Assembly (NCBI GenBank): GCA_003132445.1
Contig: PKXU01000163.1
Location: 8,421 to 41,128 of the forward strand
Direction of reading: 5' to 3'
Source of the DNA: Acidobacteriaceae bacterium
Lineage (GTDB): Bacteria; Acidobacteriota; Terriglobia; Terriglobales; Acidobacteriaceae
DNA: 32,708 nt
Numbering within the stretch: position 1 is the stretch's first letter; each line of letters opens with the position of its first letter. The notes below the pieces were generated by a model. The model did not search any database. It was given only the letters and a program-made list of their open reading frames with translations, and was not told the origin of the DNA. Shown piece after piece: positions 24,309-32,700 of this stretch. Made by a program: the position numbers and the translations under genes.

Positions 24309-25091
24309 TTAATACGAACGTCCGCGAACGCTTGGAATACCTGCTTCCATCGCACGATCCAGCAACTGCTTCTCGCCTTTCGTTAGAGGACGAAAGGCTC
24401 CCTTAGCCAGCGTTCCCAACCGCAGTGGACCAATCGCCACTCTCACCAGTCTCAGCACCTCAACGTCGAACGCAGCCAGCATGCGCCGAATCTGACGGTT
24501 CTTGCCTTCGTCGAGAATAATCTCAAGCCAGCAGTTTTTCTCTCCCGAACGGAGCAGCCGGGCTTGCGAAGCCCGAAGGACCTCCCCATCTTCGCTTTTC
24601 ACTCCGTTCACTATTGTCCGCAGCAACTTTTCGTTAGCTAGCGCAGCGATCTGTACGTGATACGTCTTCTCCAGATGCGATTCGGGTGCGGTAATCCGCG
24701 CGCCCCACTCCGAGTCGTTCGTAAGCAGAAGCAATCCTTCGCTGGCTTTATCCAGGCGTCCAACCGGTGCAACCCAAGGCTGCGTTTCGCCTGCTTTCCC
24801 CAGCACCTCGTAAACTGTCTCGCGGCCTTTTTCGTCCGACGCCGTTGTCACCACTCCACGCGGCTTGTTCATCATCAAGTAAATTTTTTCCTGCTGCGCA
24901 ACGACGTGCCCATCTACCGCAATGTTGTCCTTCTGCAGACAAATCGGAGTCTCGGGATCGCGCCGAACATTTCCATTCAATCGTACGCGGCCGCCGCGAA
25001 TTAACTCCACCGCTTGCGATCGCGAACAATATCCCAGTTTCGACATTGCTCGCGCCAAACCGATTTTTCGAATGGAGTGCCCCTTTTCCAT
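24309..25091 (-). CDS. rRNA pseudouridine synthase, RsuA/RluB family
   Basis: Converts a specific uridine of ribosomal RNA to pseudouridine. Starting at ATG 25091 the protein has 260 residues. Residues 10-60 form an S4 RNA-binding domain (LARAMSKLGYCSRSQAVELI, then GGRVRLNG). The catalytic motif GRLDKASEGLLLLTND holds Asp114, and the family sequence EGKNRQIRRMLAAF lies near residue 205. The C-terminus is short and basic. RluB, RluE and RsuA cannot be told apart safely. The open frame extends upstream to 25682 but that part overlaps the rhodanese gene and looks like non-coding translation. It is divergent from the rhodanese gene. Confidence 0.9.
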   Translation of the reverse strand: MEKGHSIRKIGLARAMSKLGYCSRSQAVELIRGGRVRLNGNVRRDPETPICLQKDNIAVDGHVVAQQEKIYLMMNKPRGVVTTASDEKGRETVYEVLGKAGETQPWVAPVGRLDKASEGLLLLTNDSEWGARITAPESHLEKTYHVQIAALANEKLLRTIVNGVKSEDGEVLRASQARLLRSGEKNCWLEIILDEGKNRQIRRMLAAFDVEVLRLVRVAIGPLRLGTLAKGAFRPLTKGEKQLLDRAMEAGIPSVRGRSY

Positions 25092-25226
25092 TGGATCGAT
25101 GCTATCTGAACTTCGTGACAACGGCGCGGTTACATATATGCCTCTTGTCCAAGACGATTCGAGCGTGCGTAGTGAGGCGGCACTTGGTAGGATGTTCCTC
25201 GTCGCCTGCTGGTCCAAGGAGTTCTC

Positions 25227-25613
25227 ATGGCTCACCAACATCCGCCGCGCTTCCTGAAAATTGTGGACGACGCCAAAACGCGCGTGCGCGAAACAAACGT
25301 CGACGCGGTCAAAACCCGGATGGATCGCGGGGATAAATTCCTGCTCGTGGACGTTCGCGAAGAAAGCGAATACGCCAAAGATCATCTTCCCGCCGCCATT
25401 CATCTGGGCAAGGGCATTATCGAACGCGATATCGAAGCGCGCGTCCCGGAACTCAATACCGAGATCGTCCTCTATTGCGGCGGCGGCTTTCGCTCCGCGC
25501 TTGCGGCCGACAATCTGCAGAAAATGGGCTACACGAATGTGATTTCCATGGACGGCGGCATTCGCGACTGGCGTGAGAAAGGTTATCCGCTGGAAGCAGG
25601 AGTACGAAAGTAG
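25227..25613 (+). CDS. Rhodanese-like sulfurtransferase domain protein
   Basis: A single rhodanese domain of 128 residues. The active-site loop is CGGGFRS with Cys84 as persulfide carrier; FLLVDVREESEYAKDHLPAAIHL is the typical N-terminal half and MDGGIRDWREKGYPLE the C-terminal half. Proteins like this pass sulfane sulfur in sulfur transfer, cyanide detoxification or tRNA thiolation. AAGGAG lies five bases before ATG 25227. There is no signal peptide, so it is cytoplasmic. It is divergent from the pseudouridine synthase gene, sharing a 135-base intergenic region. Confidence 0.92.
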   Translation: MAHQHPPRFLKIVDDAKTRVRETNVDAVKTRMDRGDKFLLVDVREESEYAKDHLPAAIHLGKGIIERDIEARVPELNTEIVLYCGGGFRSALAADNLQKMGYTNVISMDGGIRDWREKGYPLEAGVRK

Positions 25614-25626
25614 ACCACCAGGACCT

Positions 25627-25762
25627 CGGACGTCAGACCGGGGACCACAGCCAACGGCGCGACACCCGACACTATGCGACACCCGACACTAAATGAGAAG
25701 TCGGAGAGGTGAGGTCTAGGGTCTGAAATCTGACGTCCGCAGTCTGAAGTCTGAAGTCCGCT
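25627..25762. repeat. Cluster of tandem and inverted repeats before the MFS gene
   Basis: A 16-base unit GCGACACCCGACACTA occurs at 25659 and 25676 (period 17). A 21-base unit beginning GTCTGAA occurs at 25721 and 25742 with about three differences. CGGACGTCAGA (25627-25637) is the exact reverse complement of TCTGACGTCCG (25729-25739), so the cluster is bracketed by an 11-bp inverted repeat. It ends 10 bases before ATG 25773. Confidence 0.75.
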
Positions 25763-25772
25763 CTATCCACTT

Positions 25773-27098
25773 ATGAATGGTCGCATCTTTTTCTGGTCAC
25801 TCACCTCAGCACTCGCCGGATTTCTCTTCGGCTTCGATACTGTGGTTATTTCCGGCGCCGAGAAAACGATTCAGGCGCTCTGGGGTCTCAGTCCTGGATT
25901 GCACGGCATCGCCATGGCGTCGGCTCTTTACGGTACAGTCGTCGGTTCACTGCTGGGCGGCTGGCCCGCCGACCGCTTCGGACGCAAAGCTACGCTGCTT
26001 TGGATCGGCATTCTTTATTTCGTCGGCGCAGTGGCGTCAGGCCTGGCTACAAATGTCACCATGTTCCTCGTCGCCCGCGTGATCGGCGGACTGGGCATCG
26101 GTATCTCAACCGTCGTCGCTCCCATGTACATCTCTGAGATCGCACCAGCCAGGCATCGTGGGCGGCTTGCCGGCATGTTTCAGTTCAACATTGTTTTCGG
26201 TATTCTCATCGCTTTCGTCTCCAACGCGCTGCTCGCTGGCATTGGCGCAAATGCATGGCGCTGGATGTTGGGCGTGGCGGCGTTTCCCTCATTGCTCTAC
26301 GCGGCATTCTGCATTGGCTTGCCGGAGAGCCCGCGTTGGCTCCTGAGCCGAAAGGGCGACCGTGAGGGCGGCCTCGAAGTGTTGCGACGCATCGAGCCGG
26401 AGGCTTCGCCAGCCGAACTGACGGCCGAGGCCGACGCGATCATCGCGGCGTCGACCGAAAAAGCATCGTCGGGACATTTCTGGACGATGCGTCTGCGCAA
26501 GCCCATCCTGCTTGCCATCTTGATCGCCTTCTTCAACCAGATGTCCGGGATCAACGCAATTTTGTATTTCGCTCCGCGCATCTTCGAATTGACCGGTCTC
26601 GGCGCGAAGGCTGCATTACTGCAATCGATTGGAATTGGCGTAACCAATCTCGTTTTTACTTTTGTCGGCCTCTGGCTGATTGACCGGCTGGGCCGCCGCA
26701 CTCTTCTTTATATTGGCTCGTTCGGCTACATCGCCTCGCTCGGGCTGGTGGCGTGGGCTTTCTTTAACAATCACTTTTCCATTGTGCCAGTTTGCATCTT
26801 CGCGTTCATCGCCGCCCACGCGGTCGGGCAGGGCGCAGTCATTTGGGTTTTTATCTCCGAGATATTTCCCAATCGCCATCGCGCCGAGGGTCAGACTCTC
26901 GGCAGCTTCACCCATTGGATCTTCGCCGCCGCACTCACAACTTTCTTTCCGAGAATGGTGGCATCGTTCGCGCCCGGCTACGTTTTCTCTTTCTTTGCCA
27001 GCATGATGGTTCTGCAACTGGTTTGGGTGAAGACCATGGTTCCGGAAACGAAGGGCGTGCCACTGGAGCAGATTCAGAAGCAACTGGGGATCGAGTAG
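25773..27098 (+). CDS. MFS sugar transporter (sugar-porter family)
   Basis: A 441-residue inner-membrane transporter with about twelve membrane segments. It shows sugar-porter marks: FGFDTVVISGAEKTI in helix 1, DRFGRKATL after helix 2, PESPRWLLSRKGDREG before the central loop, FNQMSGINAILYFAPRIFE in helix 7, DRLGRRTLL after helix 8 and PETKGVPLEQIQ at the C-terminus. The FNQMSGIN segment in helix 7 carries the residues that bind the sugar in XylE-like proteins. The sugar itself cannot be read. No ribosome site is visible; the upstream region is made of tandem repeats. It could supply sugars to the MalQ and GH2 enzymes of the window, but only by inference. Confidence 0.92.
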   Translation: MNGRIFFWSLTSALAGFLFGFDTVVISGAEKTIQALWGLSPGLHGIAMASALYGTVVGSLLGGWPADRFGRKATLLWIGILYFVGAVASGLATNVTMFLVARVIGGLGIGISTVVAPMYISEIAPARHRGRLAGMFQFNIVFGILIAFVSNALLAGIGANAWRWMLGVAAFPSLLYAAFCIGLPESPRWLLSRKGDREGGLEVLRRIEPEASPAELTAEADAIIAASTEKASSGHFWTMRLRKPILLAILIAFFNQMSGINAILYFAPRIFELTGLGAKAALLQSIGIGVTNLVFTFVGLWLIDRLGRRTLLYIGSFGYIASLGLVAWAFFNNHFSIVPVCIFAFIAAHAVGQGAVIWVFISEIFPNRHRAEGQTLGSFTHWIFAAALTTFFPRMVASFAPGYVFSFFASMMVLQLVWVKTMVPETKGVPLEQIQKQLGIE

Positions 27099-27127
27099 GC
27101 ACGCATCTATCGTTTAGGTCGCGGCAG

Positions 27128-27169
27128 GTTCTCTGTGAGCGCACTTCAAAGCCTGCGCACAGCGAGAAC
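27128..27169. terminator. Imperfect hairpin between convergent MFS and membrane-protein genes
   Basis: GTTCTC (27128-27133) pairs with GAGAAC (27164-27169); inner parts CTGTG/CACAG and GCGCA/TGCGC extend the stem with small bulges. No strong T-tract. The position between two convergent genes suits a shared terminator. Confidence 0.5.
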
Positions 27170-27177
27170 AGCATTCA

Positions 27178-27723
27178 CTATTCTTTACGGCGCTCGGCAA
27201 GCACCGAAGCACGCCCGATCCAGACGAAAACGAAAAGCGTCAGACCGCCAATCCAGCCACCGAAACTGAATGCTCCCGGAACGTAAAGAGCGATGGCAAG
27301 ACCGCCTGCCACAAAAATCGCGCATAAAGGAACGAACATGCGCATGCCATAGAGAAAAACAAAAGGAAGATAGTGCGCTCCCACCAGGATCATTAACGCG
27401 GGATAAAACCAGTTCAAACGAAAAACGGTTACAGGCACGAGCAGAAGCATGGACATCGGCAGCGTAAACGCGATCTGCATCGCCAGATTCCCCAATGGAT
27501 TGCCGCTCCGGAGAGAGGCAGGCCCACCTGTTAAACGCAGAAGCAGCTGTGTAATTGGGAAAATGAAAACGCCACCCAGCACCAGCGCGAAGATGGCGGC
27601 ACGTGGGCCGACCCACGTACCAAGGGCGGCGGACACCAACCAGATTGTGGAGGATACGAGTTGGCCCCAAAATCCGCCGACGAAGACGGTGCGCACTTCG
27701 CGTTGAGCGTCCTGTACCAGCAT
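27178..27723 (-). CDS. Integral membrane protein of unknown function, 181 aa
   Basis: The protein has about five membrane segments (for example STIWLVSAALGTWVG, FALVLGGVFIFPITQLLL, MLLLVPVTVFRL, FVPLCAIFVAGGLAIALYV and a C-terminal one). The N-terminal stretch MLVQDAQREVRTVFVGGFWG and the loop TGGPASLRSGNPLGNLAMQ look conserved; they resemble uncharacterised families such as DUF7010, which I offer only as a suggestion. No catalytic pattern is visible. It is divergent from the SYLF gene across about 270 bases and convergent with the MFS gene. Confidence 0.75.
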   Translation of the reverse strand: MLVQDAQREVRTVFVGGFWGQLVSSTIWLVSAALGTWVGPRAAIFALVLGGVFIFPITQLLLRLTGGPASLRSGNPLGNLAMQIAFTLPMSMLLLVPVTVFRLNWFYPALMILVGAHYLPFVFLYGMRMFVPLCAIFVAGGLAIALYVPGAFSFGGWIGGLTLFVFVWIGRASVLAERRKE

Positions 27724-27992
27724 GTTCGAGTCCCTAAGGAAGAAGATGTCGGTTATTGATCAGACAGTTTAACCTGCTGGTACGCTGCCTTTGCCGAAAC
27801 CAGACCAGACACGAGTTCGCGGGGGCGAAACCCTTGATTATGGTCGAGTCAATCCCGGCCCGTGTTCTCGCCGGGCGTGCTCCTCAGGCTTGTCCTGCCC
27901 CTACTTACAGCATCAACCGGATGGGGACCCACCCATCGGCAGTTTATTGTTTTCCCACGCCTACTCCGTCACGAAATTCAAGGGAGATCCCT

Positions 27993-28736
27993 ATGAAAAC
28001 ACCGCGCCTCTACTCGCAGACTCTCGTGGCGTTTGCCAGCCTTCTGCTTCTCTCCAGCATGGGTTTCAGCGCCGACACCGATAAAGACAAGTCGGATATC
28101 GAAAAACGCATCGATAACTCTGCCAAAGTTCTAGATGAAATTATGTCTACTCCCGACAAGGGCATTCCGGACAAGATCATGAGCGATGCCAAGTGCGTCG
28201 CGGTGATCCCGTCCATGGTGAAAATCGCAGTTGGATTCGGCGGCAACCACGGAAAGGGAGTCGCCACCTGCCGCACCGCCAATGGCAGATGGAGCGCGAT
28301 CGCTCCTATCACGATCACCGGCGGTAGCTGGGGTCTCCAATTAGGTGGTCAGGCAGTCGACCTGGTCATGCTCGTCATGAACGACCAAGGCATGGAGCAT
28401 CTGCTCGCCAGCAAATTTAAAATTGGAGCTGACGCTTCCGCAGCCGCAGGTCCGGTTGGACGGGACGCTGGCGCGGATACAGATTGGAAGATGAAATCTG
28501 AGGTCCTTACCTATTCGAGAAGCCGCGGATTATTCGCCGGGATCGATTTGAGCGGCTCATCTATCACTCAAGACAAGGATGAAACTCGCATCCTGTATGG
28601 TAAGTTCGTGCCATTCGACGACATTCTTGAAGGTAAAGTGCGACGGACGCACATGAGCCAACCGTTCTTGGCGGCACTGTCCCACTATACCGGCACTCCT
28701 ATGGCGGGAGTGAAACCCTCCGCCGCCCACCAATAA
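27993..28736 (+). CDS. Secreted SYLF/Ysc84-domain lipid-binding protein
   Basis: ATG 27993 with AGGGAG seven bases upstream gives a 247-residue protein with a signal peptide (residues 1-27, ending at SMGFSA). The open frame extends upstream to 27756 but that part has no family similarity. The mature protein is a single SYLF domain: KVLDEIMSTPDKGIPDKIM, CVAVIPSMVKIAVGFGG, then GRWSAIAPITITGGSWGLQL and SRSRGLFAGIDLSGSSI. SYLF domains bind phosphoinositides in eukaryotes and are common periplasmic proteins of unknown role in bacteria. It leads a cluster of small envelope proteins and is separated from the next gene by 48 bases. Confidence 0.9.
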   Translation: MKTPRLYSQTLVAFASLLLLSSMGFSADTDKDKSDIEKRIDNSAKVLDEIMSTPDKGIPDKIMSDAKCVAVIPSMVKIAVGFGGNHGKGVATCRTANGRWSAIAPITITGGSWGLQLGGQAVDLVMLVMNDQGMEHLLASKFKIGADASAAAGPVGRDAGADTDWKMKSEVLTYSRSRGLFAGIDLSGSSITQDKDETRILYGKFVPFDDILEGKVRRTHMSQPFLAALSHYTGTPMAGVKPSAAHQ

Positions 28737-28784
28737 CTCAGTGTTCAGTGTAAGGACCGGGTATGCAAAGCTGGCGGAGGAATG

Positions 28785-29042
28785 ATGGCGCAAGATATGG
28801 AAGAAGTACCGACCGACGGAGTGTTGCGGACGCCCAGCTCTCAGATCGTGGGGTTATTTGAAAGCGCAGGTCAATGCCTGGGAGCTGCAGTTCGTGACAC
28901 CCGCCAGTTCGCGGCGCGTTTGCGTCAGCGGGCCGAAACAATCAAGGAAGAACAGCCGCTTCAGTTCATTGCCGTAGTTGCGGGCGTTTCTGTTGCCGCT
29001 GGCTTTGCAACGCGATTGTGGAGGTCAAGCAGAAATGCATAG
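28785..29042 (+). CDS. Small single-TM protein, 85 aa
   Basis: GGAGG at 28776-28780 favours ATG 28785 over the adjacent ATG 28782. The first 55 residues are polar and helical (DTRQFAARLRQRAETIKEEQ). A single membrane segment (QFIAVVAGVSVAAGFATRL) and a short basic end follow. The layout resembles small ribosome- or envelope-associated proteins of the ElaB/YqjD type, although I do not see their full signature. The stop overlaps the start of the next gene by 8 bases, so they are in one operon. Confidence 0.75.
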   Translation: MAQDMEEVPTDGVLRTPSSQIVGLFESAGQCLGAAVRDTRQFAARLRQRAETIKEEQPLQFIAVVAGVSVAAGFATRLWRSSRNA

Positions 29043-29448
29043 CGTACAGAACAGCCGAAGTTTGGCTGAAGTCGTTGCCGACATTAAGAACGAACTTAGA
29101 GATTTCGCACAAACCAGAATTCAACTCTTCAAGGTAGAGTTCAAAGAAAAGCTGGCCCTGTTGAAGATCGCAGGTGTTTTGGCGGCTGCAATCCTCTTGC
29201 TCTCGACCGCCTATTTGCTACTCACCCTCGGGATAGTTGCATTGATTGCCGCACTTTTCCGGGACAATCCTTATCATTGGGTGTTCGGATTTGTCGGGGT
29301 GGCGCTTCTTTGGGCCATTATCGGCGGCATTGCAGCGTATTTCGCAAAACGTGAGTTCGCTCTCAAAGGAATTGTTCCTAAGAGAACCTTCGAGGTGCTG
29401 AGGGGCGACAAAATTTGGCTACAACGCGAGGCGAAAGATCATTTATGA
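29035..29448 (+). CDS. Holin-superfamily-like two-TM membrane protein, 137 aa
   Basis: ATG 29035 overlaps the previous gene; GGAGG lies about ten bases upstream. The N-terminal 40 residues are a charged helix (SLAEVVADIKNELRDFAQTR, then VEFKEKLALLK). Two membrane segments follow (about 45-76 and 83-106). This is the pattern of the putative actinobacterial holin-X/phage-holin 3-6 family (PF07332), similar to E. coli YqjE. Those proteins are chromosomal housekeeping membrane proteins, not proven holins. The stop overlaps the next start (ATGA). Confidence 0.82.
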   Translation: MHSVQNSRSLAEVVADIKNELRDFAQTRIQLFKVEFKEKLALLKIAGVLAAAILLLSTAYLLLTLGIVALIAALFRDNPYHWVFGFVGVALLWAIIGGIAAYFAKREFALKGIVPKRTFEVLRGDKIWLQREAKDHL

Positions 29449-29666
29449 GCGCAAACCCTGTCGACCGTCTGGAAATCAAAGCTCTCGAGCAACGTATTCA
29501 GGTTCACGAGACCATCGATGAATTAAAAGACAAAGTCGGGGAAGTGCGCGCCAGATTCGATCCCAACACGAACGCCCGCAAACATCTCTCGGGAGCTTCG
29601 TTCGCGCTATCTTGCCTTGGCTTTTTAGCAGGCTATGGTTTCGCGGGGCTATTCACTCGTAGTTGA
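29445..29666 (+). CDS. Small C-terminally anchored protein, 73 aa
   Basis: ATG 29445 shares bases with the TGA of the previous gene (ATGA), so it is translationally coupled; a longer in-frame start at 29415 is unlikely. The N-terminal half is a charged helix (DRLEIKALEQRIQVHETIDELK). A membrane segment (ASFALSCLGFLAGYGFAGLF) ends the protein. The arrangement resembles DUF3618- or YqjK-like proteins that travel with YqjE-type genes. Function unknown. Confidence 0.78.
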   Translation: MSANPVDRLEIKALEQRIQVHETIDELKDKVGEVRARFDPNTNARKHLSGASFALSCLGFLAGYGFAGLFTRS

Positions 29667-29703
29667 ATTGACAAAATTCGTTTTTGAGAAGGCGAGGAGT
29701 GCG

Positions 29704-30126
29704 ATGCCGGTTCTAAATAAGTTAACCAGAATTGTTGCCAAACCGATTCCACGGATGGTCACCCCCAAAGCCCATGCTCTCATCGACTATGCCAGCGTTG
29801 GCTTGTTTCTGGGAACGACCGCATGGTTCTGGCGCCGCAATCGCCGCGCAGCGGTGGCTTCGCTTCTCTGTGGGGGCACGGAACTCGCAGTTATGCTGCT
29901 CACCGACTATCCTGGCGGAGTGAAAAAGTTCATCAGCTTTTCCGCCCATCGAGAGATGGATTATGGACTGGCTGCTGTGGTCGCGGCGATGCCCGAAACC
30001 TTAGGTTTTGAAGGCGATGACGAGACTAAGTTTTTTCGAGTGCAGGGCATGCTCATTACTTTGCTGGGTGAACTGACGCAACCCTCCGCATTCAGTCCAA
30101 AGCGAGTGCGCAACCGGGCTGCCTGA
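29704..30126 (+). CDS. Membrane protein of unknown function, 140 aa
   Basis: The start is ATG 29704, with GAGGAG 5-10 bases upstream; the frame is open from 29635 but overlaps the previous gene. The protein begins MPVLNKLTRIVAKPIPRMV, then TPKAHALIDYASVGLFLGTTAWFW (first membrane segment), RRAAVASLLCGGTELAVMLL (second), HREMDYGLAAVVAAMP (third). The P-K-x-H-x-x-I-D-Y motif is shared by several uncharacterised membrane proteins. It probably belongs to the same envelope operon; the YihY gene starts 7 bases after its stop. Confidence 0.75.
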   Translation: MPVLNKLTRIVAKPIPRMVTPKAHALIDYASVGLFLGTTAWFWRRNRRAAVASLLCGGTELAVMLLTDYPGGVKKFISFSAHREMDYGLAAVVAAMPETLGFEGDDETKFFRVQGMLITLLGELTQPSAFSPKRVRNRAA

Positions 30127-30133
30127 AGCGACT

Positions 30134-31044
30134 ATGCCATCGCTCTGGAAATTTGGCGGCCTTACTCCCATTCTGCTGGCGCAACGAGCCATTAAGAAAC
30201 TCGGTGAAGATGAACTCGCCACTCGCTCGGCGAGCCTGTCTTATTACTTTATTCTTGCTTTGTTCCCGATGTTTTTATTCATCGTGTCTTTGATCGGCGT
30301 TTTCGCGGGGTCGACTTCACAGTTGCGTGAGAGCATTTTTTCTGCCCTAGGACAACTGGCCCCCGGGTCGGCATCCGACTTGATTCACGGCGTACTCAAT
30401 GAAACCGCCAAGTCGAGCAGCGCTATAAAAGTCGGCGCGGGCATTCTCGGCGCCCTCTGGGCTGCTTCCGCGGGAATGAGCGCTGTCGTGGTCTCGTTGA
30501 ATGTCGTGCATTGCTTTACCGAGACACGCCCCTGGTGGAAGCAAAAGCTGACAGTTCTGGGGTTAACCGTCTCTTTGGCCGGCCTGATCATTCTTGCCGT
30601 CGTCCTCGTCCTATATGGAGGAAAAATAGGACATGCTGCAGCAAAGTATTTTGGCTTGGGACATTTGTTCACGGTCACGTGGGGAGTGATTCAATGGCCC
30701 TTCTTGTTTGCCGCGATGTTTCTCGCATTCTCCATTATTTATTATTTCGGACCAGACGCCCGTGAAGCCAGTTGGCACGGGTTTCTCCGGGAGCCGCTCT
30801 GGGAATAATTCTGTGGCTGGCTGCGTCCCTGGGCTTCCGCCTCGATTTACATTTTTTCAATTCCTACAGCGCTACCTACGGATCGTTGGGCGCCGTTATT
30901 ATCCTGCTGCTTTGGCTGTACATTACGGGCTTTGCGATTTTAATTGGGGCGGAATTGAACGCGGTGATCGAGGATGAAGACAAAGCGCAGGCTCTCCACG
31001 CTGCAGCCCTACGCAAAGTCCAACAGAAGATGAAGGCAGTGTGA
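30134..31044 (+). pseudogene. YihY/BrkB-family inner-membrane protein, split by a -1 frameshift
   Basis: The first part (30134-30808) has the family start (LATRSASLSYYFILALFPMF), four to five membrane segments and YYFGPDAREASWH, then goes out of frame into GFLREPLWE and a stop. The second part, read in another frame from about 30772, continues with VSPGAALGIILWLAASLGF, SATYGSLGAVIILLLWLYI and LIGAELNAVIED, exactly the family's C-terminal third. Adding one G to the GGG at about 30779-30781 would give W-H-G-V-S-P-G-A and restore a protein of about 300 residues, the usual length. It is thus a recent mutation or a sequencing error. There is no typical slippery heptamer. Confidence 0.85.
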
Positions 31045-31159
31045 CGCGGTCAACTTTTTCTTTCGCCGCGATTTTTCATTCGTGTTCTTAAGCGACTCAA
31101 CGGTCGAAAACGAAGAACAGCACTAGACGTAGCTGCAGATGAGAGCGAATGTCGTAAAC

Positions 31160-31187
31160 TTGGAACCCGCCCACCGGATGCTATAAT
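31160..31187 (+). promoter_or_regulatory. tRNA-Lys promoter
   Basis: TTGGAA (31160-31165), a 16-base spacer and a perfect TATAAT (31182-31187) lie about 33 bases before the tRNA. This is the best sigma70-like promoter in the window. Confidence 0.75.
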
Positions 31188-31220
31188 TTCTGTTCGTCCA
31201 CCAACCAGAATCCCCACCGC

Positions 31221-31296
<76 letters not shown>

Positions 31297-31361
31297 TCTT
31301 TTCAAGCACTTGGCAGCTTCGGCTCGATTCCCATTCCACCGATTGTGTCCTTTTTGTGTCC

Positions 31362-32354
31362 TTACTGGACTCGATGGCTGGCCACCTCGGCCACCTCATC
31401 GATGTTTTGGTGCTGGTACTTCATGGTTGTGCTCACGGTCGTGTGTCCCATGACGTTCATGACCGCGAACAGGTTTTTGGTCGCCCGATACATTTCAGTT
31501 CCAAAGCCATGACGCGCGCAATAGAGGACGAGGTCATTTGGCAACCCGGCCTCCTTTCTGGCTTTCTCGAACTGTTTGGCGACCGTTGTCAGATGCCCAC
31601 CGCGGGCGCGTTTTGAGGGAAAGATCCATCCCTCCTTCTGCTCCGAGTATCGCGCCAGAAGTGCCTGGCGAACACGTGGACTGATTGGCACGAATCTCCG
31701 TCCCTTGGGCGATTTGCTCTCGTAGACGAAATATCGTTTGTTGCCCCAGTCCAGGTGCTCCCATCGCATTCGAAAAACTTCCTTCTGGTTGCGCATCCCG
31801 GAATCACGCATGATCATCAACACATCGCGAAGCGGCTGTTTGCAGAAAGGCAAAAGCTTGGCTTCTATGTCGGCGTCAATGACGCGCTCCCGTGCGTGCT
31901 CCTGCATGAGTTTGATCTTTGGAGAAGCCTTGATGATGGTCCATTCTTCGGCTTTTCCGAGCATCCGCCGCAGGGTACGCAAGGCGTTGTTGTGATTTGA
32001 CGGACCACCTGGAAAGGTAAGCCGGTCCGCATCATCCTTGGTGATTGCATTGAGCCTCATCGCCGCTACGTCAGTCTCTTCAAGCAACCGCCAACCGTTC
32101 TCGTAATAGTCCTTGGTCTTTTGCTTGAGCGTCGTGTTGCCTTCCACCCACTCAAGAAACCGCGTCTTGAAATCACGCAACAGCGGGCTGCGCTTTCTGA
32201 GAACTACATCTCCTTTCTCTTCGGCTTGGGCAAGCAGCAGCGATTCCACTCGCCGGGCCGCCGCCAGGTTTGCTTTCTTTGTAGATCCACGGTAGCGCGT
32301 ACCGTCGACCCAAAAATGGTAGTGGTAGATCCCACCTCGTCTGTGCAGAGCCAT
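31362..32354 (-). CDS. Tyrosine recombinase/phage-type integrase
   Basis: Catalyses site-specific integration and excision, probably at the tRNA-Lys end. ATG 32354 is chosen: GGAGG lies eight bases before it, whereas ATG 32369 has none. The product has 330 residues. The N-terminal half holds an arm-binding part (YHYHFWVDGTRYRGSTKK) and a SAM-like core-binding helix bundle. The catalytic half shows Arg in DSGMRNQKEVFRMRW, Lys in SKSPKGRRFVPIS, the ARHGFGT box, MGHTTVSTTMKYQH with the Tyr nucleophile. The box that is normally H-x-x-R-H reads Y-C-A-R-H, a variant found in some active members. It starts 4 bases after the excisionase stop. Confidence 0.92.
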   Translation of the reverse strand: MALHRRGGIYHYHFWVDGTRYRGSTKKANLAAARRVESLLLAQAEEKGDVVLRKRSPLLRDFKTRFLEWVEGNTTLKQKTKDYYENGWRLLEETDVAAMRLNAITKDDADRLTFPGGPSNHNNALRTLRRMLGKAEEWTIIKASPKIKLMQEHARERVIDADIEAKLLPFCKQPLRDVLMIMRDSGMRNQKEVFRMRWEHLDWGNKRYFVYESKSPKGRRFVPISPRVRQALLARYSEQKEGWIFPSKRARGGHLTTVAKQFEKARKEAGLPNDLVLYCARHGFGTEMYRATKNLFAVMNVMGHTTVSTTMKYQHQNIDEVAEVASHRVQ

Positions 32355-32358
32355 TGCT

Positions 32359-32700
32359 CTAGCCTCCATGTGCCCGCACGGACGGCATTCGCTTGTTGGC
32401 TCTGACGTAACGTTCTACGTCAGCAAGATCATACTTGATTCGTCCTCCCAATTTCACGTAGGTAGGACCGATCTCCGCACAACGCCAGTAGCGCAAAGTG
32501 CTTTCTGGGACACCCCAAATCTCTGAAAGTTCCTTGGTGCTGACGAGCTGCCGGCGCCTACGTTGGTCCGCAGGTTCAATCCGGCCAGTCGGCGACTGGA
32601 AAGGAAGGACGATCCCCGAGAGGTCGACGTTGGAAGGCTCGCTGCAATCGTCCAGCGTTTCAGCGTTTGCCCCAAGCTGACGCAAAATACCATTTCCCAT
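32359..32700 (-). CDS. Excisionase-like helix-turn-helix protein
   Basis: A 113-residue protein, start ATG at 32700, eight bases from the window edge, so a longer version cannot be excluded. The C-terminal half is a MerR/AlpA-type winged helix (LVSTKELSEIWGVPESTLRY, then GPTYVKLGGRIKYDLADVER), as in excisionases that bend att DNA. The N-terminal 45 residues are polar and without known domain. It lies directly before the integrase gene and ends 4 bases before its start, forming one transcript, consistent with a recombination directionality factor or a regulator of the integrase. Confidence 0.82.
   Translation of the reverse strand: MGNGILRQLGANAETLDDCSEPSNVDLSGIVLPFQSPTGRIEPADQRRRRQLVSTKELSEIWGVPESTLRYWRCAEIGPTYVKLGGRIKYDLADVERYVRANKRMPSVRAHGG

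Noticed and set aside
25092..25682. N-terminal extension of the pseudouridine synthase
   Set aside because: Antisense to the rhodanese gene; family similarity begins at ATG 25091.
25659..25762. CRISPR-like array
   Set aside because: Units of 16-21 bases without spacers of constant length; tandem repeats, no cas genes.
29035..29448. Prophage holin
   Set aside because: No phage genes around; the protein fits the chromosomal YqjE-like group.
30770..30808. Programmed -1 frameshift in YihY
   Set aside because: No X-XXY-YYZ heptamer in the zero frame and no obvious downstream hairpin.
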